From Limimaricola sp. G21655-S1 (GTDB lineage Bacteria; Pseudomonadota; Alphaproteobacteria; Rhodobacterales; Rhodobacteraceae), in assembly GCF_027213785.1 (NCBI RefSeq), contig NZ_JAPWGO010000017.1:18623-82622 (forward strand): a stretch of DNA of 64,000 bases, written 5' to 3'. Both the position numbers and the translations under genes were made by a program. Under the pieces are notes generated by a model. The model worked only from the letters and a program-made list of their open reading frames with translations. It made no database searches and had not been told where the DNA came from. This document shows, one piece after another, positions 43,426 through 53,566 of this stretch (position 1 is the first letter of the stretch; each line of letters opens with the position of its first letter).

Positions 43426-45951
43426 TCAGTCCTGCGCCCGGAGCACCTGCGCGGGCCGCACCTTCAGGGGCCGCCAGGCGAAGCCCAGCCCCGCCAGCAG
43501 GCTCGCCAGCGCGCCGCCCAGCACGATGCCCATGGCCGAGGACCAGATCACCGAGAAATCGGTCTCCATCACGAAACGCGCCACGGCCCAGCCGCCGAGC
43601 ACGCCGGCGCCGAGCGCCACCAGCCCGGCCGCCGCCCCCAGAAGCGCCGCGCGCAGCGCGAAGCTCGACAGGATACGGCGACGCGACGCGCCCAGCGTCT
43701 TGAGAATCGCCGCCTCGTAGGTGCGCGACCGCTCGCCCGCCGCCGCCGCGCCGATCAGCACCAGGAAACCGGTGAGCAGAGTGGCGGCGGCGCCGTAGCG
43801 GGTGGCGGCGGCGATGCCGTCGACCACCCGGGTGACCTGCGCGATGGCGTCGCGCACCCGGATTGCGGTGATGTTAGGATAGGCATCGGCGAGGTCGCGC
43901 AGGATCGCCGCCTCGGCCGCTTCCTCGGCATAGACCGTGGCGATCCAGCTATGCGGGGCACCGGCGAGGGCCGAAGGGTTCATCGACATCACGAAAGCGA
44001 TGGCCGCCGAGCCGAAATCGACGCGGCGCAGATTGGCGATGGTCGCGGTCACGTCGCGGCCCAGCACGTTGACGGTGATCTCGTCGCCGATGCCGAGTCC
44101 GATCTCCAGCGCTTCCTCCTCGGCGAAGCTCACCAGCGGCGGGCCCGCGTAGTCCTCGGCCCACCATTCCCCCGCGACGATCTCTTCGCCATCCGGCGGC
44201 GTGGCGGAATAGGTCAGGCCGCGATCGCCATGCAGCACCCAGTGATCGGCGACCTCGCGCGCGGCCCGGCCGTTGATCTCGCTGACGATGCCGCGCAGCA
44301 TCGGCGCGCTGTCGACCCGGCTGACCTGCGGATCGTCGTCGAGCCGGGCCCGGAAGCCCTCGATCTGATCGGGCTGGATGTCGACGAAGAAATAGGCGGG
44401 CGCGACCTCCGGCAGGTCGTTCTGGATCGCCCGGCGCAGATTGCCGTCGATCTGGCCCACGGCCGCCAGCACCGACAGGCCGAGCCCCAGAGACAGCACC
44501 ACCGAGCCGGTCTCGCCGCCGCGCTTGCCGATCGCACCGAGCGCCAGCCGCAGGCCGGGGCGTCCGCGCAGGCCGCGGCCGAAGCGGCGCGCCAAGGCCT
44601 GCACGCCGAGCGCGGCGAGGGTCAGCAGCAACAGCGCCCCCGCAATGCCGCCCGCGGTCGAGAGGGTGAGCTTCCACGTGCCCGAGAACAGCACCGCCGC
44701 GCCCAGAAGCACCGCCAGCAGCCCGAGGATCGCGCCCATGTAGCGCCGCCGGGGCAGGGCGCGGCCCGCCCCCATCGCGTCGCGAAACAGCGTCGCGGCC
44801 CGCACGTTCTCGGTCCGCGCCAGCGGCCAGAGGGTGAAGATCATCGCGACCAGCGCGCCGTAGAGCGCCGCCTCGACCAAGGGGCGCGGATAGATCGCGA
44901 ACTCCGCCGGGATCGGCAGCCGCGCGGTGATCAGCGGCGCCAGCGCGAGCGGCACCGCGATGCCCAGCGCCAGGCCGATGGCGAGGCCCAGCAGGGTCAG
45001 CGCGCCGATCTGCAGGAAATAGGTGAGGAAGATGGTGGCGCGGGTCGCGCCCAGCGTCCTGAGCGTGGCGATGGTCGCGGTCTTGCCCGCGAGATAGGCA
45101 CGCACCGCGGCCGAGATGCCGACACCGCCCACGGCAAGACCCGACAGGCCGATCAGCACGAGGAAGGAGCCGAGCCGGTCGATGAAGCGCTCGGTGCCGC
45201 CGGCGCCGCGCCGCGCATCGCGCCAGCGCAGCCCGCTGCCCTCGAACCGGCTCTCGGCCTCGTCCTCGAGCGCCTGCAGATCGGCTTCGGGCGGCAGGTC
45301 CAGCCGGTAGGCGGTCGAGAACAGCGTGCCCTCGGCCAGAAGCCCCGATTCCGACAGGTCATCGGCCAGTACCAGGCTGCGCGGTCCCAGACCGAAGCCG
45401 CCCGCCGCGCTGTCGGGATAGCGCGCCAGCACCGCCATCAGCACGAAGTCCTGCGTGCCGAGCCGCAGCCGGTCGCCGGGCAACAGCGCCAGCCGGTCGG
45501 CCAGCGCCCGCTCCACCACGATGCCGGGCAGGCCGTCCGCACCCGCGAAGGCCACCTCGATCGGCATTTCCGGTTCGAGCCGGACCTCGCCCACCAGCGG
45601 ATAGGCCCCGTCGACGGCGCGGATCTGGGTCAGGGCGCGCTCGGTGCCGTCATCGCGTTCGACCACCGCCATGGAGCGGAAATCCACGGTTTCCGAGACG
45701 GTGGTCGCGACGCCCTGCATCCATTCCAGCTCGGCCGGATCGGCATAGCGATAGGTCAGCTCGATCTCGGCATCGCCACCGAGGATCGCGGCGCTCTCGC
45801 GCTCCAACCCGGCCTGGATCGCCGAGCGCACCATGCCGACCGCGGCGATCGCGGCGACGCCCAGCGCCAGACAGGCAAGGAAGATGCGAAAGCCGCGCAG
45901 CCCGCCGCGCAGCTCGCGCCGCGCGAGGCGGGCGGCGAGACCGGCGCTCAC
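43426..45951 (-). CDS. ABC transporter permease, YbbP/FtsX-type
   Basis: This 841-residue membrane subunit has the FtsX-like layout seen in E. coli YbbP. One N-terminal helix, a long periplasmic domain, a central cluster of helices (including RAYLAGKTATIATLRTLGAT), a second periplasmic domain and C-terminal helices with RSRTYEAAILKTLGASRRRI are visible. The repeated TLGA(T/S)R motif is the FtsX coupling element. It works with the adjacent ATPase as a lipid/lipoprotein-related exporter (family knowledge). It overlaps the ATPase gene by 4 bases. Confidence 0.92.
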   Translation of the reverse strand: MSAGLAARLARRELRGGLRGFRIFLACLALGVAAIAAVGMVRSAIQAGLERESAAILGGDAEIELTYRYADPAELEWMQGVATTVSETVDFRSMAVVERDDGTERALTQIRAVDGAYPLVGEVRLEPEMPIEVAFAGADGLPGIVVERALADRLALLPGDRLRLGTQDFVLMAVLARYPDSAAGGFGLGPRSLVLADDLSESGLLAEGTLFSTAYRLDLPPEADLQALEDEAESRFEGSGLRWRDARRGAGGTERFIDRLGSFLVLIGLSGLAVGGVGISAAVRAYLAGKTATIATLRTLGATRATIFLTYFLQIGALTLLGLAIGLALGIAVPLALAPLITARLPIPAEFAIYPRPLVEAALYGALVAMIFTLWPLARTENVRAATLFRDAMGAGRALPRRRYMGAILGLLAVLLGAAVLFSGTWKLTLSTAGGIAGALLLLTLAALGVQALARRFGRGLRGRPGLRLALGAIGKRGGETGSVVLSLGLGLSVLAAVGQIDGNLRRAIQNDLPEVAPAYFFVDIQPDQIEGFRARLDDDPQVSRVDSAPMLRGIVSEINGRAAREVADHWVLHGDRGLTYSATPPDGEEIVAGEWWAEDYAGPPLVSFAEEEALEIGLGIGDEITVNVLGRDVTATIANLRRVDFGSAAIAFVMSMNPSALAGAPHSWIATVYAEEAAEAAILRDLADAYPNITAIRVRDAIAQVTRVVDGIAAATRYGAAATLLTGFLVLIGAAAAGERSRTYEAAILKTLGASRRRILSSFALRAALLGAAAGLVALGAGVLGGWAVARFVMETDFSVIWSSAMGIVLGGALASLLAGLGFAWRPLKVRPAQVLRAQD

Positions 45952-46619
45952 GCCGCCACCCGCCCGTCGGTGAGCCGCACCACCCGGTCGCAGCGCTCGG
46001 CCAGCTCGGGCGCGTGGGTCACCATCACCAGCGTCGCGCCGTGCCGGTCGCGCAGGTCGAACAGCAGGTCCATGATCTGCGCGCCGTTGGCGGCGTCGAG
46101 ATTGCCGGTGGGCTCGTCGGCAAGCAGGATCTTGGGATGCGGCGCGGTGGCGCGGGCCAGCGCCACGCGCTGCTGCTCGCCGCCCGAAAGCTGGCCGGGG
46201 TAATGCCCGGCGCGGTGGCCGAGGCCGACGGCCTCCAGCTGCGCCTCGGCGCGGTCATGCGCATCGCGCAGGCCGGCGAGTTCGAGCGGGATCGCGACGT
46301 TTTCCAGCGCCGTCATCGTCGGGATCAGGTGGAAGGATTGGAACACCACCCCCATATTGTCCCGGCGGAACCGGGCCAGCGCGTCCTCGTCCAGCGCGGT
46401 GAGATCGTGGCCCAGCGCCGCGACCGAGCCGCCGGTGGCGCGCTCCAGACCGCCCATGAGCATGAGGAGAGACGACTTGCCTGAGCCACTCGGACCCACC
46501 AGCCCCAGGGTTTCGCCCGGCGTCACGTCGAGCGTGATCCCGTGCAAAATCTCCACCGGCCCCGCATTGCCCGAAAGCGTCAGTTCGGCATCCTTCAGGG
46601 AGAGAACGGGTTCGGTCAT
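45948..46619 (-). CDS. ABC transporter ATP-binding protein, YbbA/LolD-type
   Basis: This 223-residue ATPase has GPSGSGKSSLLMLMGGLE (Walker A), QLSGGEQQRVALARA (signature), LLADEPTGNLD (Walker B) and VTHAPELAERCDRVV (switch). It is the typical partner of an FtsX-type permease. ATG 46619 is divergent from the esterase gene start 52 bases away. The ybbA-tesA divergent order is common in proteobacteria. Confidence 0.94.
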   Translation of the reverse strand: MTEPVLSLKDAELTLSGNAGPVEILHGITLDVTPGETLGLVGPSGSGKSSLLMLMGGLERATGGSVAALGHDLTALDEDALARFRRDNMGVVFQSFHLIPTMTALENVAIPLELAGLRDAHDRAEAQLEAVGLGHRAGHYPGQLSGGEQQRVALARATAPHPKILLADEPTGNLDAANGAQIMDLLFDLRDRHGATLVMVTHAPELAERCDRVVRLTDGRVAA

Positions 46620-46671
46620 TCGGAGGGCCTTTCTTCGCGCACGCCCCGAGCGATATGGCGTGGCGGCGGGG

Positions 46672-47334
46672 ATGCGCAAGCTGTTGCTCCCGCTGCTGAT
46701 CGCCGCAGCCCCGCTCGCGGCGCAGGCCGAGGAGCTGGTGATCGCGGCGCTGGGCGACAGCCTGACCGCCGGATACGGTCTGCCGCAGGGTGAGGGGCTG
46801 GTGCCGCAGCTGCAGGAATGGCTAGATGCCGAGGGCGCCGACGTGCGGCTGATCAATGCCGGGGTTTCGGGCGACACCTCGGCGGGCGGGCTGGCGCGCA
46901 CCGACTGGACGCTCACGCCCGAGGTCGACGCGATGATCGTGGCGCTGGGCGGCAACGATTATTTGCGCGGTCTCGACCCTGACGAGATGCGCGCCAACAT
47001 CGACGGCATCCTCGACAAGGCCGAGGCGGCCGAGGTCGAGACGCTGCTGGTGGGGATCAAGGCGGGGCCGAACTACGGCGCCGATTACGCGCAGGCCTTT
47101 GACGCCGCCTATGCCGATCTCGCGCAGGAGCACGAGGTTCCGCTCTATCCGGATTTCTTCGCGCCGCTGCAGGAGGGGCGCGGCGTCGACGAGGCCCGGC
47201 GCGCCTATCTGCAGCCCGACGGCCTTCACCCCAATGCCGAGGGCGTGGCGCTGATCGTCGAGGCGCTGGGGCCGGAGGTGCTGGCGCTGGCCGAGCGGGC
47301 GCGCGCGGGTGAATCGCGGGCCGAGCTGCGCTAG
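46672..47334 (+). CDS. tesA: Arylesterase/lysophospholipase TesA (SGNH hydrolase)
   Basis: This 220-residue periplasmic esterase/thioesterase has a signal peptide (LLLPLLIAAAPLAAQAEE). Block I is GDSLTAGYG with the catalytic Ser, block III GGNDYLRG, and block V DGLHPN with the catalytic Asp/His. It acts on acyl esters and thioesters. The ATG at 46672 is chosen; an in-frame GTG lies four codons before it. Confidence 0.93.
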   Translation: MRKLLLPLLIAAAPLAAQAEELVIAALGDSLTAGYGLPQGEGLVPQLQEWLDAEGADVRLINAGVSGDTSAGGLARTDWTLTPEVDAMIVALGGNDYLRGLDPDEMRANIDGILDKAEAAEVETLLVGIKAGPNYGADYAQAFDAAYADLAQEHEVPLYPDFFAPLQEGRGVDEARRAYLQPDGLHPNAEGVALIVEALGPEVLALAERARAGESRAELR

Positions 47335-47368
47335 ACTTCTCCCATGGCAACAGAGGGAGGTTCATGCC

Positions 47369-47572
47369 ATGTCCGTCGCCAAGGTCACGGAAATCATTGC
47401 CGCCTCGCCAGACAGCTTCGATGACGCGGTGAAGAAGGGGATCGAGCGCGCATCCGAGACGCTTTCGGGCATCACGAGCGCTTGGGTCTCGGAGCAGAAG
47501 GTCGCGGTGGAGGGCGGCCGCATCACCGAGTATCGCGTCGCGATGCGGGTCACCTTCATTCTCGAGGATTAA
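47369..47572 (+). CDS. Dodecin
   Basis: This 67-residue flavin-binding protein assembles as a dodecamer. The fold is evident from MSVAKVTEIIAASPDSFDDA at the N-terminus (beta then helix), an aromatic Trp in GITSAWVSEQKVAVEGG for flavin stacking, and the C-terminal strand EYRVAMRVTFILED. It stores or buffers riboflavin derivatives. The gene ends 50 bases before a strong terminator shared with the cold-shock gene. Confidence 0.94.
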   Translation: MSVAKVTEIIAASPDSFDDAVKKGIERASETLSGITSAWVSEQKVAVEGGRITEYRVAMRVTFILED

Positions 47573-47622
47573 AGGGAGCCGGGCAGCCGCAAGCCGGTCC
47601 CGGAAAGCTGACCTTAGACGAA

Positions 47623-47650
47623 AACGGGCGCGGCCAGCGCCGCGCCCGTT
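47623..47650. terminator. Bidirectional terminator between dodecin and cold-shock genes
   Basis: AACGGGCGCGGC (47623-47634) and its exact reverse complement (47639-47650) form a perfect 12-bp stem with the 4-base loop CAGC. AAAA and TTCG flank it, so it works in both directions between the convergent genes. Confidence 0.85.
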
Positions 47651-47689
47651 CGAAATTCCTGGCGAAGGGACCGGATCGGCCCCCGCGTC

Positions 47690-47896
47690 TTACATCGGCT
47701 TGAGGTTCACCGCCGATTCGCGGCCGTCGCGACCGGCTTCGATGTCGAAGCTGATCTTCTGGTTGTCGGCGAGGCCGGTCAGGCCCGAACGCTCAACGGC
47801 GGAGATGTGGACGAACACGTCCTTCTTGCCGCCATCGGGAGCGATGAAGCCGTAGCCTTTGGTGGTGTTGAACCATTTCACGGTGCCGGTAGCCAT
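47690..47896 (-). CDS. Cold-shock domain protein (CspA family)
   Basis: This 68-residue OB-fold RNA chaperone has [20 protein letters not shown] (RNP1) and [14 protein letters not shown] (RNP2). It destabilises RNA structure at low temperature. It is preceded by a long untranslated leader (about 235 bases to the divergent gene), typical of cold-regulated csp genes. Confidence 0.96.
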   Translation of the reverse strand: MATGTVKWFNTTKGYGFIAPDGGKKDVFVHISAVERSGLTGLADNQKISFDIEAGRDGRESAVNLKPM

Positions 47897-48131
47897 CGTG
47901 CTGTCTTCCTTAACAAGTACCCGCTCGCGGAATTGCAGCGGTCTTCGGCTCTGTCAGTGCTGATCGAGGGACTGAGGCCGTAAAGGAGACAGTGGTCGAT
48001 AGAGGTAACGTCGCCTTGTCCAGTTAACCCGAATCGGCCAGAAAATCAATTCGCATTCGGAGGCGTCGCAGCCGGGCCGGCGGCGCGTCGCGCGCCCCGC
48101 GGCAGCGCGGTCCGGCAGTCCCGAGGGAGTG

Positions 48132-48950
48132 ATGAAAAGCGAGATCTGCATCTGGCGGACCGATGGCACGGTCACGCGGCGCCTCTCCTGCGCGGGCCGG
48201 ATCGAGGCCCCGAACTGGTGCGCCGATGGCGCGATCCTTGTGAACGCCGATGGGCGCCTTTGGAGACTCGCGCCGGGGGCGGAGCGGCTGGAGCCGGTCG
48301 AGACGGGCTTCGCCACGCGGCTCAACAACGACCACGCGCCGGCGCCCGACGGCTCGGTCATCGCGATCTCGGACAAGGTCGAGACCGGCGCCTCCTGCAT
48401 CTATCTCGTGCCGATGACGGGCGGTGCGCCGCGCCGGCTCACGCGGCAGGTGCCCTCGTGGATGCATGGCTGGAGCCCCGACGGGCGGCAGGTGGTCCAT
48501 GCCGGTGCGCGCGATGGCGGCCCCGTGGGGATCTACCTCACCGATGTGGAGACCGGGGCGGAGCGCTGCGTGACCGCCGGTTTCGACCATGCCGACGGGC
48601 CGGATTTCTCGCCCGACGGGCACTGGATCTGGTTCAACGGCGAGCGCGACGGCGCGGTCGATATCTGGCGCATCCGCCCCGACGGCACCGGGGCCGAGCG
48701 GATGAGCGGCGGGCCGGGCGTCGACTGGTTCCCGCACCCCTCGCCGGATGGCCGCCACGTCGTTCACCTGCGCTACCCGCCGGGCACCGAGGGCCATCCC
48801 GCCGATCTCGAGGTGGCGTTGTGGCTGATGCCGCAATCGGGCGGGGCAGGACGCGAAATCGTGCAGATGCGCGGCGGCCAGGGCAGTATCAACGTGCCCT
48901 CATGGGCGCCCGATTCCTCCGGCTTCGCCTTCGTGAGGTACCCGGCATGA
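48132..48950 (+). CDS. TolB-like beta-propeller (PD40/WD40-like) protein
   Basis: This 272-residue protein is built of repeated PD40 units ([63 protein letters not shown]), each ending a propeller blade. It lacks a signal peptide and the N-terminal TolB domain, so it is cytoplasmic or shortened. Function unknown. It overlaps nadD by 4 bases (ATGA). Start ATG 48132 or the GTG three bases before are equally possible. Confidence 0.85.
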   Translation: MKSEICIWRTDGTVTRRLSCAGRIEAPNWCADGAILVNADGRLWRLAPGAERLEPVETGFATRLNNDHAPAPDGSVIAISDKVETGASCIYLVPMTGGAPRRLTRQVPSWMHGWSPDGRQVVHAGARDGGPVGIYLTDVETGAERCVTAGFDHADGPDFSPDGHWIWFNGERDGAVDIWRIRPDGTGAERMSGGPGVDWFPHPSPDGRHVVHLRYPPGTEGHPADLEVALWLMPQSGGAGREIVQMRGGQGSINVPSWAPDSSGFAFVRYPA

Positions 48951-49555
48951 GCACGGGCTGGCCGCAGGCACGGGCGGGGCAGGCGATCGGGCTTCTGGGC
49001 GGGTCGTTCGATCCGGCGCATGAGGGGCACATGGCGATCACGCTTGAGGCGATCCGGCGGTTCCGGCTGGACCGCGTCTGGTGGCTGGTCAGCCCGGGCA
49101 ACCCGCTCAAGCCGCGCGGCCCGGCCCCCATGGCGCAGCGGATCGCGCAGGCCGAGCAGGTGGCACAGCACCCGAAAGTCCGTGTCACCGACATCGAGGC
49201 GCGGCTCGGTACCCGCTACACCGCGCAGACCATCGCGCGGTTGAAGGCGCGCTACCCGGGCGTCGATTTCGTTTGGCTGATGGGGGCCGACAATCTCGTG
49301 CAGCTGCATCGCTGGCAGGATTGGCGGCGCATCGTCGAAACGGTGCCGATGGGCGTCTTCGCGCGGCCCGGCGACCGGCTGGCGGCGCGACTGTCGCAGG
49401 CGGCGCGGGTCTATCGCGGGGCCCGGCTGCCGATGCACGCGGCCGAAGGGCTGGCGCGCGCCCCGGCCCCGGCCTGGTGCTTCGTCAACCTGCCGATGTC
49501 GGCCGCTTCCTCGACCGCGATCCGCGCCGATGGCGACTGGCCGGGCGGCGGCTGA
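48947..49555 (+). CDS. nadD: Nicotinate-nucleotide adenylyltransferase (NadD)
   Basis: This 202-residue enzyme makes NaAD from nicotinate mononucleotide and ATP in NAD synthesis. [14 protein letters not shown] contains the GxFDPxHxGH signature and [12 protein letters not shown] the ISSTxIR one. The start overlaps the propeller gene by 4 bases. Confidence 0.95.
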   Translation: MSTGWPQARAGQAIGLLGGSFDPAHEGHMAITLEAIRRFRLDRVWWLVSPGNPLKPRGPAPMAQRIAQAEQVAQHPKVRVTDIEARLGTRYTAQTIARLKARYPGVDFVWLMGADNLVQLHRWQDWRRIVETVPMGVFARPGDRLAARLSQAARVYRGARLPMHAAEGLARAPAPAWCFVNLPMSAASSTAIRADGDWPGGG

Positions 49556-49620
49556 AAACTTGCGAAACCGTGAGGCGCGGGGCGTTGTCTCAGCCCGCGC
49601 GCGCGCTCTATCTAACGGGT

Positions 49621-51153
49621 ATGAAAGCACGACTGACCCGACGCGGGCTGCTCATCGGCGGCCTTTCCATGGCCGCCTCCGCCACGATGGCGCAGCCATT
49701 GACCTCATTGCGCCCGCAGGCCCGGCCCGATGGCGCCGTGGCGCTCGATGCGCAGCCCTCCGGGCTGCGTCCGAAGCTGCGCGATTCTACCGCTCGCTTC
49801 GTCGAGGAGGCGCGACTTGGCGGCCGGACCGGCTTTGTCGCACTCGATGCCCGCACGGGCGAAATCCTCGACCAGCATGACGCCTATACGCGGCTGCCAC
49901 CCGCTTCGGTGGCCAAGGCGATCACTGCGCTCTACGCGCTCGAGGCGCTCGGGAGCGATTTCCGCTTCGAGACCACGCTCTTGGCCACCGGGCCGATCGA
50001 GAACGGCATCATACAGGGCGACCTCGTGCTCGCCGGGACCGGTGATCCGACGCTGGATACGGACGCGCTGGCCGAGATGGCGCTCGAGCTCAAGGCGAAG
50101 GGCGTGCGCGGTGTCGCCGGCGGGTTCGTGGTCTGGGGCGGCGCGGTACCGCAGCAGAGCCAGATCGACCCGGTGCAGCTGCCGCATCTGGGCTACAACC
50201 CGGCGGTCTCGGGGCTCAACCTCAACTACAACCGCATCTATTTCTCGTGGGCGCGGTCGGGCGGCGACTACGAGCTGTCGCTCGATGCGCGTGGCACCAA
50301 TACCCGCCCCGAGGTTTCTCTGGCGACGATGGAGGCGGTGGATCGCGGCACGCCGGTCTACACCTACGCGCAGAAAGACGGCGTCGACGTCTGGACCGTG
50401 GGCCGCCGCTATCTCGGCGACAGCGGCTCGCGCTGGCTGCCGGTGCGCCGCCCGGCGCTCTATGCGGGGCAGGTCTTCGCGGCGCTGGCCGAGGAGCAGG
50501 GGATCGAGCTCGGGACCGTCTCCGAGGCGGCCACGGCGCCGCGCGGCACGGTTCTGGTGCGGCACCAAAGCGCCGATCTGACCAAGCTGATCCGCGACAT
50601 GCTGCTCTATTCGACCAATCTGATCGCCGAGCAGATCGGCCTCGCGGCCTCGGTCGCGCGCGGCACCGGCGTGACCGACCTGCCCGGATCGGGACGGGCC
50701 ATGTCGGACTGGGTCGAGGCGCGCTTCGGCGCGGCGCCGGACCTCGTCGATCATTCGGGGCTGGGCGGCGCCAGCCGGATCAGCGCCATGCAGATGGCCA
50801 AGATCCTCGCCACGCCGCAATCGCGCGAGGAGCTGCGGCCGCTGCTGAAGTCGATCCGCCTCTTTGGCCCGCGCGGCGAGGCGCTACCGCGGCCGCCGGG
50901 CGTGGTGGTGGCCAAGACCGGCACGCTCAACTTCGTCAGCGCGCTGGCGGGCTACGAGCGGACGCTGGGCGGGCGCGACATCGCCTTCGCGATCTTCTCG
51001 GGCGATGTCGCGCGCCGGATCGACGCGCAGGACGAGGAGGAGGAACGCCCCGAGGGCGCGCGGACCTATAACAGCCGCGCCAAGTGGCTGCAGCAAAGGC
51101 TGCTGCAGCGCTGGGGCATCGCCTATGCGGCCAAGGCGGAAACCACCAACTAG
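49621..51153 (+). CDS. dacB: D-alanyl-D-alanine carboxypeptidase/endopeptidase (DacB, PBP4)
   Basis: This 510-residue periplasmic peptidoglycan hydrolase has an N-terminal twin-arginine-like signal (LTRRGLLIGGLSMAASATMA). The active Ser96 lies in PPASVAKAIT, the SxN motif in LLYSTNLIAEQI, and the KTG motif in VVAKTGTLNFVSA. Its length matches the PBP4 family. It trims cross-links and pentapeptides. Confidence 0.95.
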   Translation: MKARLTRRGLLIGGLSMAASATMAQPLTSLRPQARPDGAVALDAQPSGLRPKLRDSTARFVEEARLGGRTGFVALDARTGEILDQHDAYTRLPPASVAKAITALYALEALGSDFRFETTLLATGPIENGIIQGDLVLAGTGDPTLDTDALAEMALELKAKGVRGVAGGFVVWGGAVPQQSQIDPVQLPHLGYNPAVSGLNLNYNRIYFSWARSGGDYELSLDARGTNTRPEVSLATMEAVDRGTPVYTYAQKDGVDVWTVGRRYLGDSGSRWLPVRRPALYAGQVFAALAEEQGIELGTVSEAATAPRGTVLVRHQSADLTKLIRDMLLYSTNLIAEQIGLAASVARGTGVTDLPGSGRAMSDWVEARFGAAPDLVDHSGLGGASRISAMQMAKILATPQSREELRPLLKSIRLFGPRGEALPRPPGVVVAKTGTLNFVSALAGYERTLGGRDIAFAIFSGDVARRIDAQDEEEERPEGARTYNSRAKWLQQRLLQRWGIAYAAKAETTN

Positions 51154-51184
51154 GGCCCGAGGGGCCCGCGCCGGGGCCCGCCCG

Positions 51185-51364
51185 TCAGATCCGGGCGCCC
51201 CGGCCGCGCGGCCCCATGAAGAACCACACGATCAGACCCAGCACCGGCAGGATCAGGATGGCGAGCGTCCAGAGCACCTTCTTGCCGGTCGAGGCGGATG
51301 AGGTGATGACGTTCCAGATGGCGTAGAGGTCGAGCAGGAAGACGATCAGTCCGAAGATGCGCAT
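51185..51364 (-). CDS. PLDc_N-domain small membrane protein
   Basis: This 59-residue, single-domain membrane protein begins MRIFGLIVFLLDLYAIWNVI and carries KKVLWTLAILILPVLGLIVW followed by FFMGPRGRG. The pattern of two helices with WxxG/P-rich turns fits the phospholipase D nuclease N-terminal (PLDc_N, PF13396) family found as stand-alone peptides. It has a plausible GC-rich context, and ATG 51364 is the only start. Function unknown. Confidence 0.8.
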   Translation of the reverse strand: MRIFGLIVFLLDLYAIWNVITSSASTGKKVLWTLAILILPVLGLIVWFFMGPRGRGARI

Positions 51365-51422
51365 GGCACGGCCCTTTCATGGCTATGCCCGCTGAACGCG
51401 CATCCCGCCCGGCGGGGTCCGC

Positions 51423-51839
51423 TCAGACGGTGAGATGCCGCGCCCGCGCGCCGCGCTCGATCGCCGCTGCGTGCAGCCGGTCGATCTTCAGCTCGTAGCG
51501 GATCTCCTCGAGCATCCGGCCCTCGCCCTCGGTGACGTTGCCGTCGGCGGCCGCCACGTCGCAGGCCAGCGCGTAGGCGGTCTCGTAGAGCCGCTCGGGC
51601 AGCGCCTCGCGGATCAGCCCGAACAGCGCGTCGAGCCCGTCCTCCTGTTCCAGCAGGTCGAACACGGTGCTGGCCATGCCCGAGAGGTCGTCGCCGTAAT
51701 CGGCGAAGACCGGCAGGTGGTTGACCATGTTGGAGATCTTCACGAGTTCCGAGGTGCGGATGTTCTCGTCCGAAGCCGAGACGGCGATCATCAGCGCCAC
51801 CAGCGCATCCTGCGCGGTCAGGGAAGGGGTGTCGCTCAT
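51423..51839 (-). CDS. Tellurite-resistance TerB-family protein
   Basis: This 138-residue soluble helical protein contains LVALMIAVSASDENIRTSEL, with conserved acidic residues, and ALACDVAAADGNVTEGEGRM, the TerB repeat hallmarks. The family binds metal or senses stress; the single-domain form is widespread and not specific for tellurite. ATG 51839 is chosen; six upstream codons also stay open. Confidence 0.88.
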   Translation of the reverse strand: MSDTPSLTAQDALVALMIAVSASDENIRTSELVKISNMVNHLPVFADYGDDLSGMASTVFDLLEQEDGLDALFGLIREALPERLYETAYALACDVAAADGNVTEGEGRMLEEIRYELKIDRLHAAAIERGARARHLTV

Positions 51840-51930
51840 GGGTCTGGCTCCTTGCATTCAGGGGCCAATTTATTGACGCCGTGACCCCCCCGCAATAGGA
51901 GAGCCGGGATCATTCCCAAGAGGTGACACG

Positions 51931-53511
51931 ATGTCCGAGATGCGCGACGCGGCGATGCAGAGCAAGGCCTGGCCCTTCGAAGAGGCGCGCGCGCTCTTGA
52001 AACGGCTGGGCGGCAAGGACCCCGAGAAGGGATACGTGCTGTTCGAGACCGGCTACGGTCCCTCGGGGCTGCCGCATATCGGTACCTTCGGCGAGGTGCT
52101 GCGCACCACGATGATCCGCCGCGCCTTCGAGGCGATCTCGGACATCCCGACGCGGCTGGTCTGCTTCTCGGACGATCTCGACGGCATGCGCAAGGTGCCC
52201 GAGAACGTGCCGAACCAGGAGATGATGCACGAGAACCTGCAGCGGCCGCTGACCTCCGTGCCCGATCCCTTCGGCACGCATGACAGCTTCGGCGGACACA
52301 ACAACGCCATGCTGCGCCGCTTCCTCGACACCTTCGGCTTCGAGTACGAGTTCATCTCGGCGACCGAATTCTATCGCTCGGGCAAGTTCGACGACACGCT
52401 CAAGCTCGCCACCGAGCGCTATGACGACATCATGGCGATCATGCTGAAGAGCTTGCGCGACGAGCGGCGCGAGACCTATTCGTGCTTCCTGCCGATCCAC
52501 CCCGAGACCGGCCGCGTGCTCTACGTGCCGATGAAGCACGTCGATGCCAAGGAGCACACCGTCACCTTCGACGACGAAGATGGCCGCGAGTGGACGCTGC
52601 CGGTGACCGGTGGCAACGTGAAGCTGCAGTGGAAGCCCGATTTCGGCGCGCGCTGGGCGGCGCTCGGCGTCGATTTCGAGATGTATGGCAAGGACCACTC
52701 GACCAATACGCCGATCTATGACGGGATCTGCAAGGTACTGGGCGGCCGCGCGCCGCACCACTTCACCTACGAGCTGTTCCTCGACGATCAGGGCCAGAAG
52801 ATCTCCAAGTCCAAGGGCAACGGCCTGACCATGGACGAGTGGCTAAGCTACGCCTCGACGGATTCCTTGAGCTACTTCATGTATCTCAAGCCCAAGACCG
52901 CGAAGCGGATGCATTTCGACGTCATCCCCAAGATGGTGGACGAATATCACCAGCAGCTGCGCGCCTATCCGGGGCAGGATCTCAAGGCGCAGCTCGCCAA
53001 CCCGGTGCATCACATCCACCAGGGCGAGGTGCCCGCCTCTGACATGGTGGTGCCGTTCCAGATGCTGTTGAACCTCGTCTCGGTGTCGGGCGCCGAGGAC
53101 AAGGACACGCTGTGGGGCTTCATCCGTCGCTACGCGCCCGAGGCCGGCCCCGAGACGCATCCCGGCCTCGACGCCGCGGCGGGCTTCGCGATCCGCTATT
53201 ACGAGGATCGCGTGAAGCCGACCAAGACCTACCGCGCGCCCACCGACGAGGAGCGTGCCGCGCTCGAGGACCTGCGCGCGCGGCTCGCCGCGTGGGAGGA
53301 CGGGGCGGATGCCGACGGGCTGCAATCCGAGGTCTTCGCGGTGGGCCGCGAGCGGGCGTTCGAGCCGATGCGCGCCTGGTTCAAGGCGCTTTACGAGGTG
53401 CTGCTCGGCGCCTCCGAGGGGCCGCGCTTCGGCGGCTTCATCGCGCTTTACGGCGTCGAGAACACGATCGCGCTGATCGACCGGGCGCTGGCGGGCGAGC
53501 TCTCCGCCTGA
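51931..53511 (+). CDS. lysK: Lysine--tRNA ligase, class I (LysK)
   Basis: This 526-residue class I lysyl-tRNA synthetase, the archaeal-type enzyme common in alphaproteobacteria, has [17 protein letters not shown] with the HIGH box and [17 protein letters not shown] with the KMSKS box. C-terminal anticodon-binding helices follow. GGAGAGCCGGGATC and a short spacer precede the start, which may use an upstream in-frame codon. It is essential unless a class II enzyme exists elsewhere. Confidence 0.95.
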   Translation: MSEMRDAAMQSKAWPFEEARALLKRLGGKDPEKGYVLFETGYGPSGLPHIGTFGEVLRTTMIRRAFEAISDIPTRLVCFSDDLDGMRKVPENVPNQEMMHENLQRPLTSVPDPFGTHDSFGGHNNAMLRRFLDTFGFEYEFISATEFYRSGKFDDTLKLATERYDDIMAIMLKSLRDERRETYSCFLPIHPETGRVLYVPMKHVDAKEHTVTFDDEDGREWTLPVTGGNVKLQWKPDFGARWAALGVDFEMYGKDHSTNTPIYDGICKVLGGRAPHHFTYELFLDDQGQKISKSKGNGLTMDEWLSYASTDSLSYFMYLKPKTAKRMHFDVIPKMVDEYHQQLRAYPGQDLKAQLANPVHHIHQGEVPASDMVVPFQMLLNLVSVSGAEDKDTLWGFIRRYAPEAGPETHPGLDAAAGFAIRYYEDRVKPTKTYRAPTDEERAALEDLRARLAAWEDGADADGLQSEVFAVGRERAFEPMRAWFKALYEVLLGASEGPRFGGFIALYGVENTIALIDRALAGELSA

Positions 53512-53521
53512 GGTCACGGGG

Positions 53522-53556
53522 CCCTGCGCGCGGCACTTGAGGGGCTGTGCGCAGGG
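53522..53556. terminator. Terminator between lysK and the CHAD gene
   Basis: CCCTGCGC (53522-53529) and GCGCAGGG (53549-53556) form an 8-bp stem with a 19-base loop between the convergent genes. No clear U run is present, so strength is uncertain. Confidence 0.5.
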
Positions 53557-53566
53557 GCTTCCGGCG

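Noticed and set aside
43363..46203. 946-codon plus-strand frame opposite the ABC permease
   Set aside because: Antisense shadow with extreme Arg/Gln/His content; the permease on the other strand is well supported.
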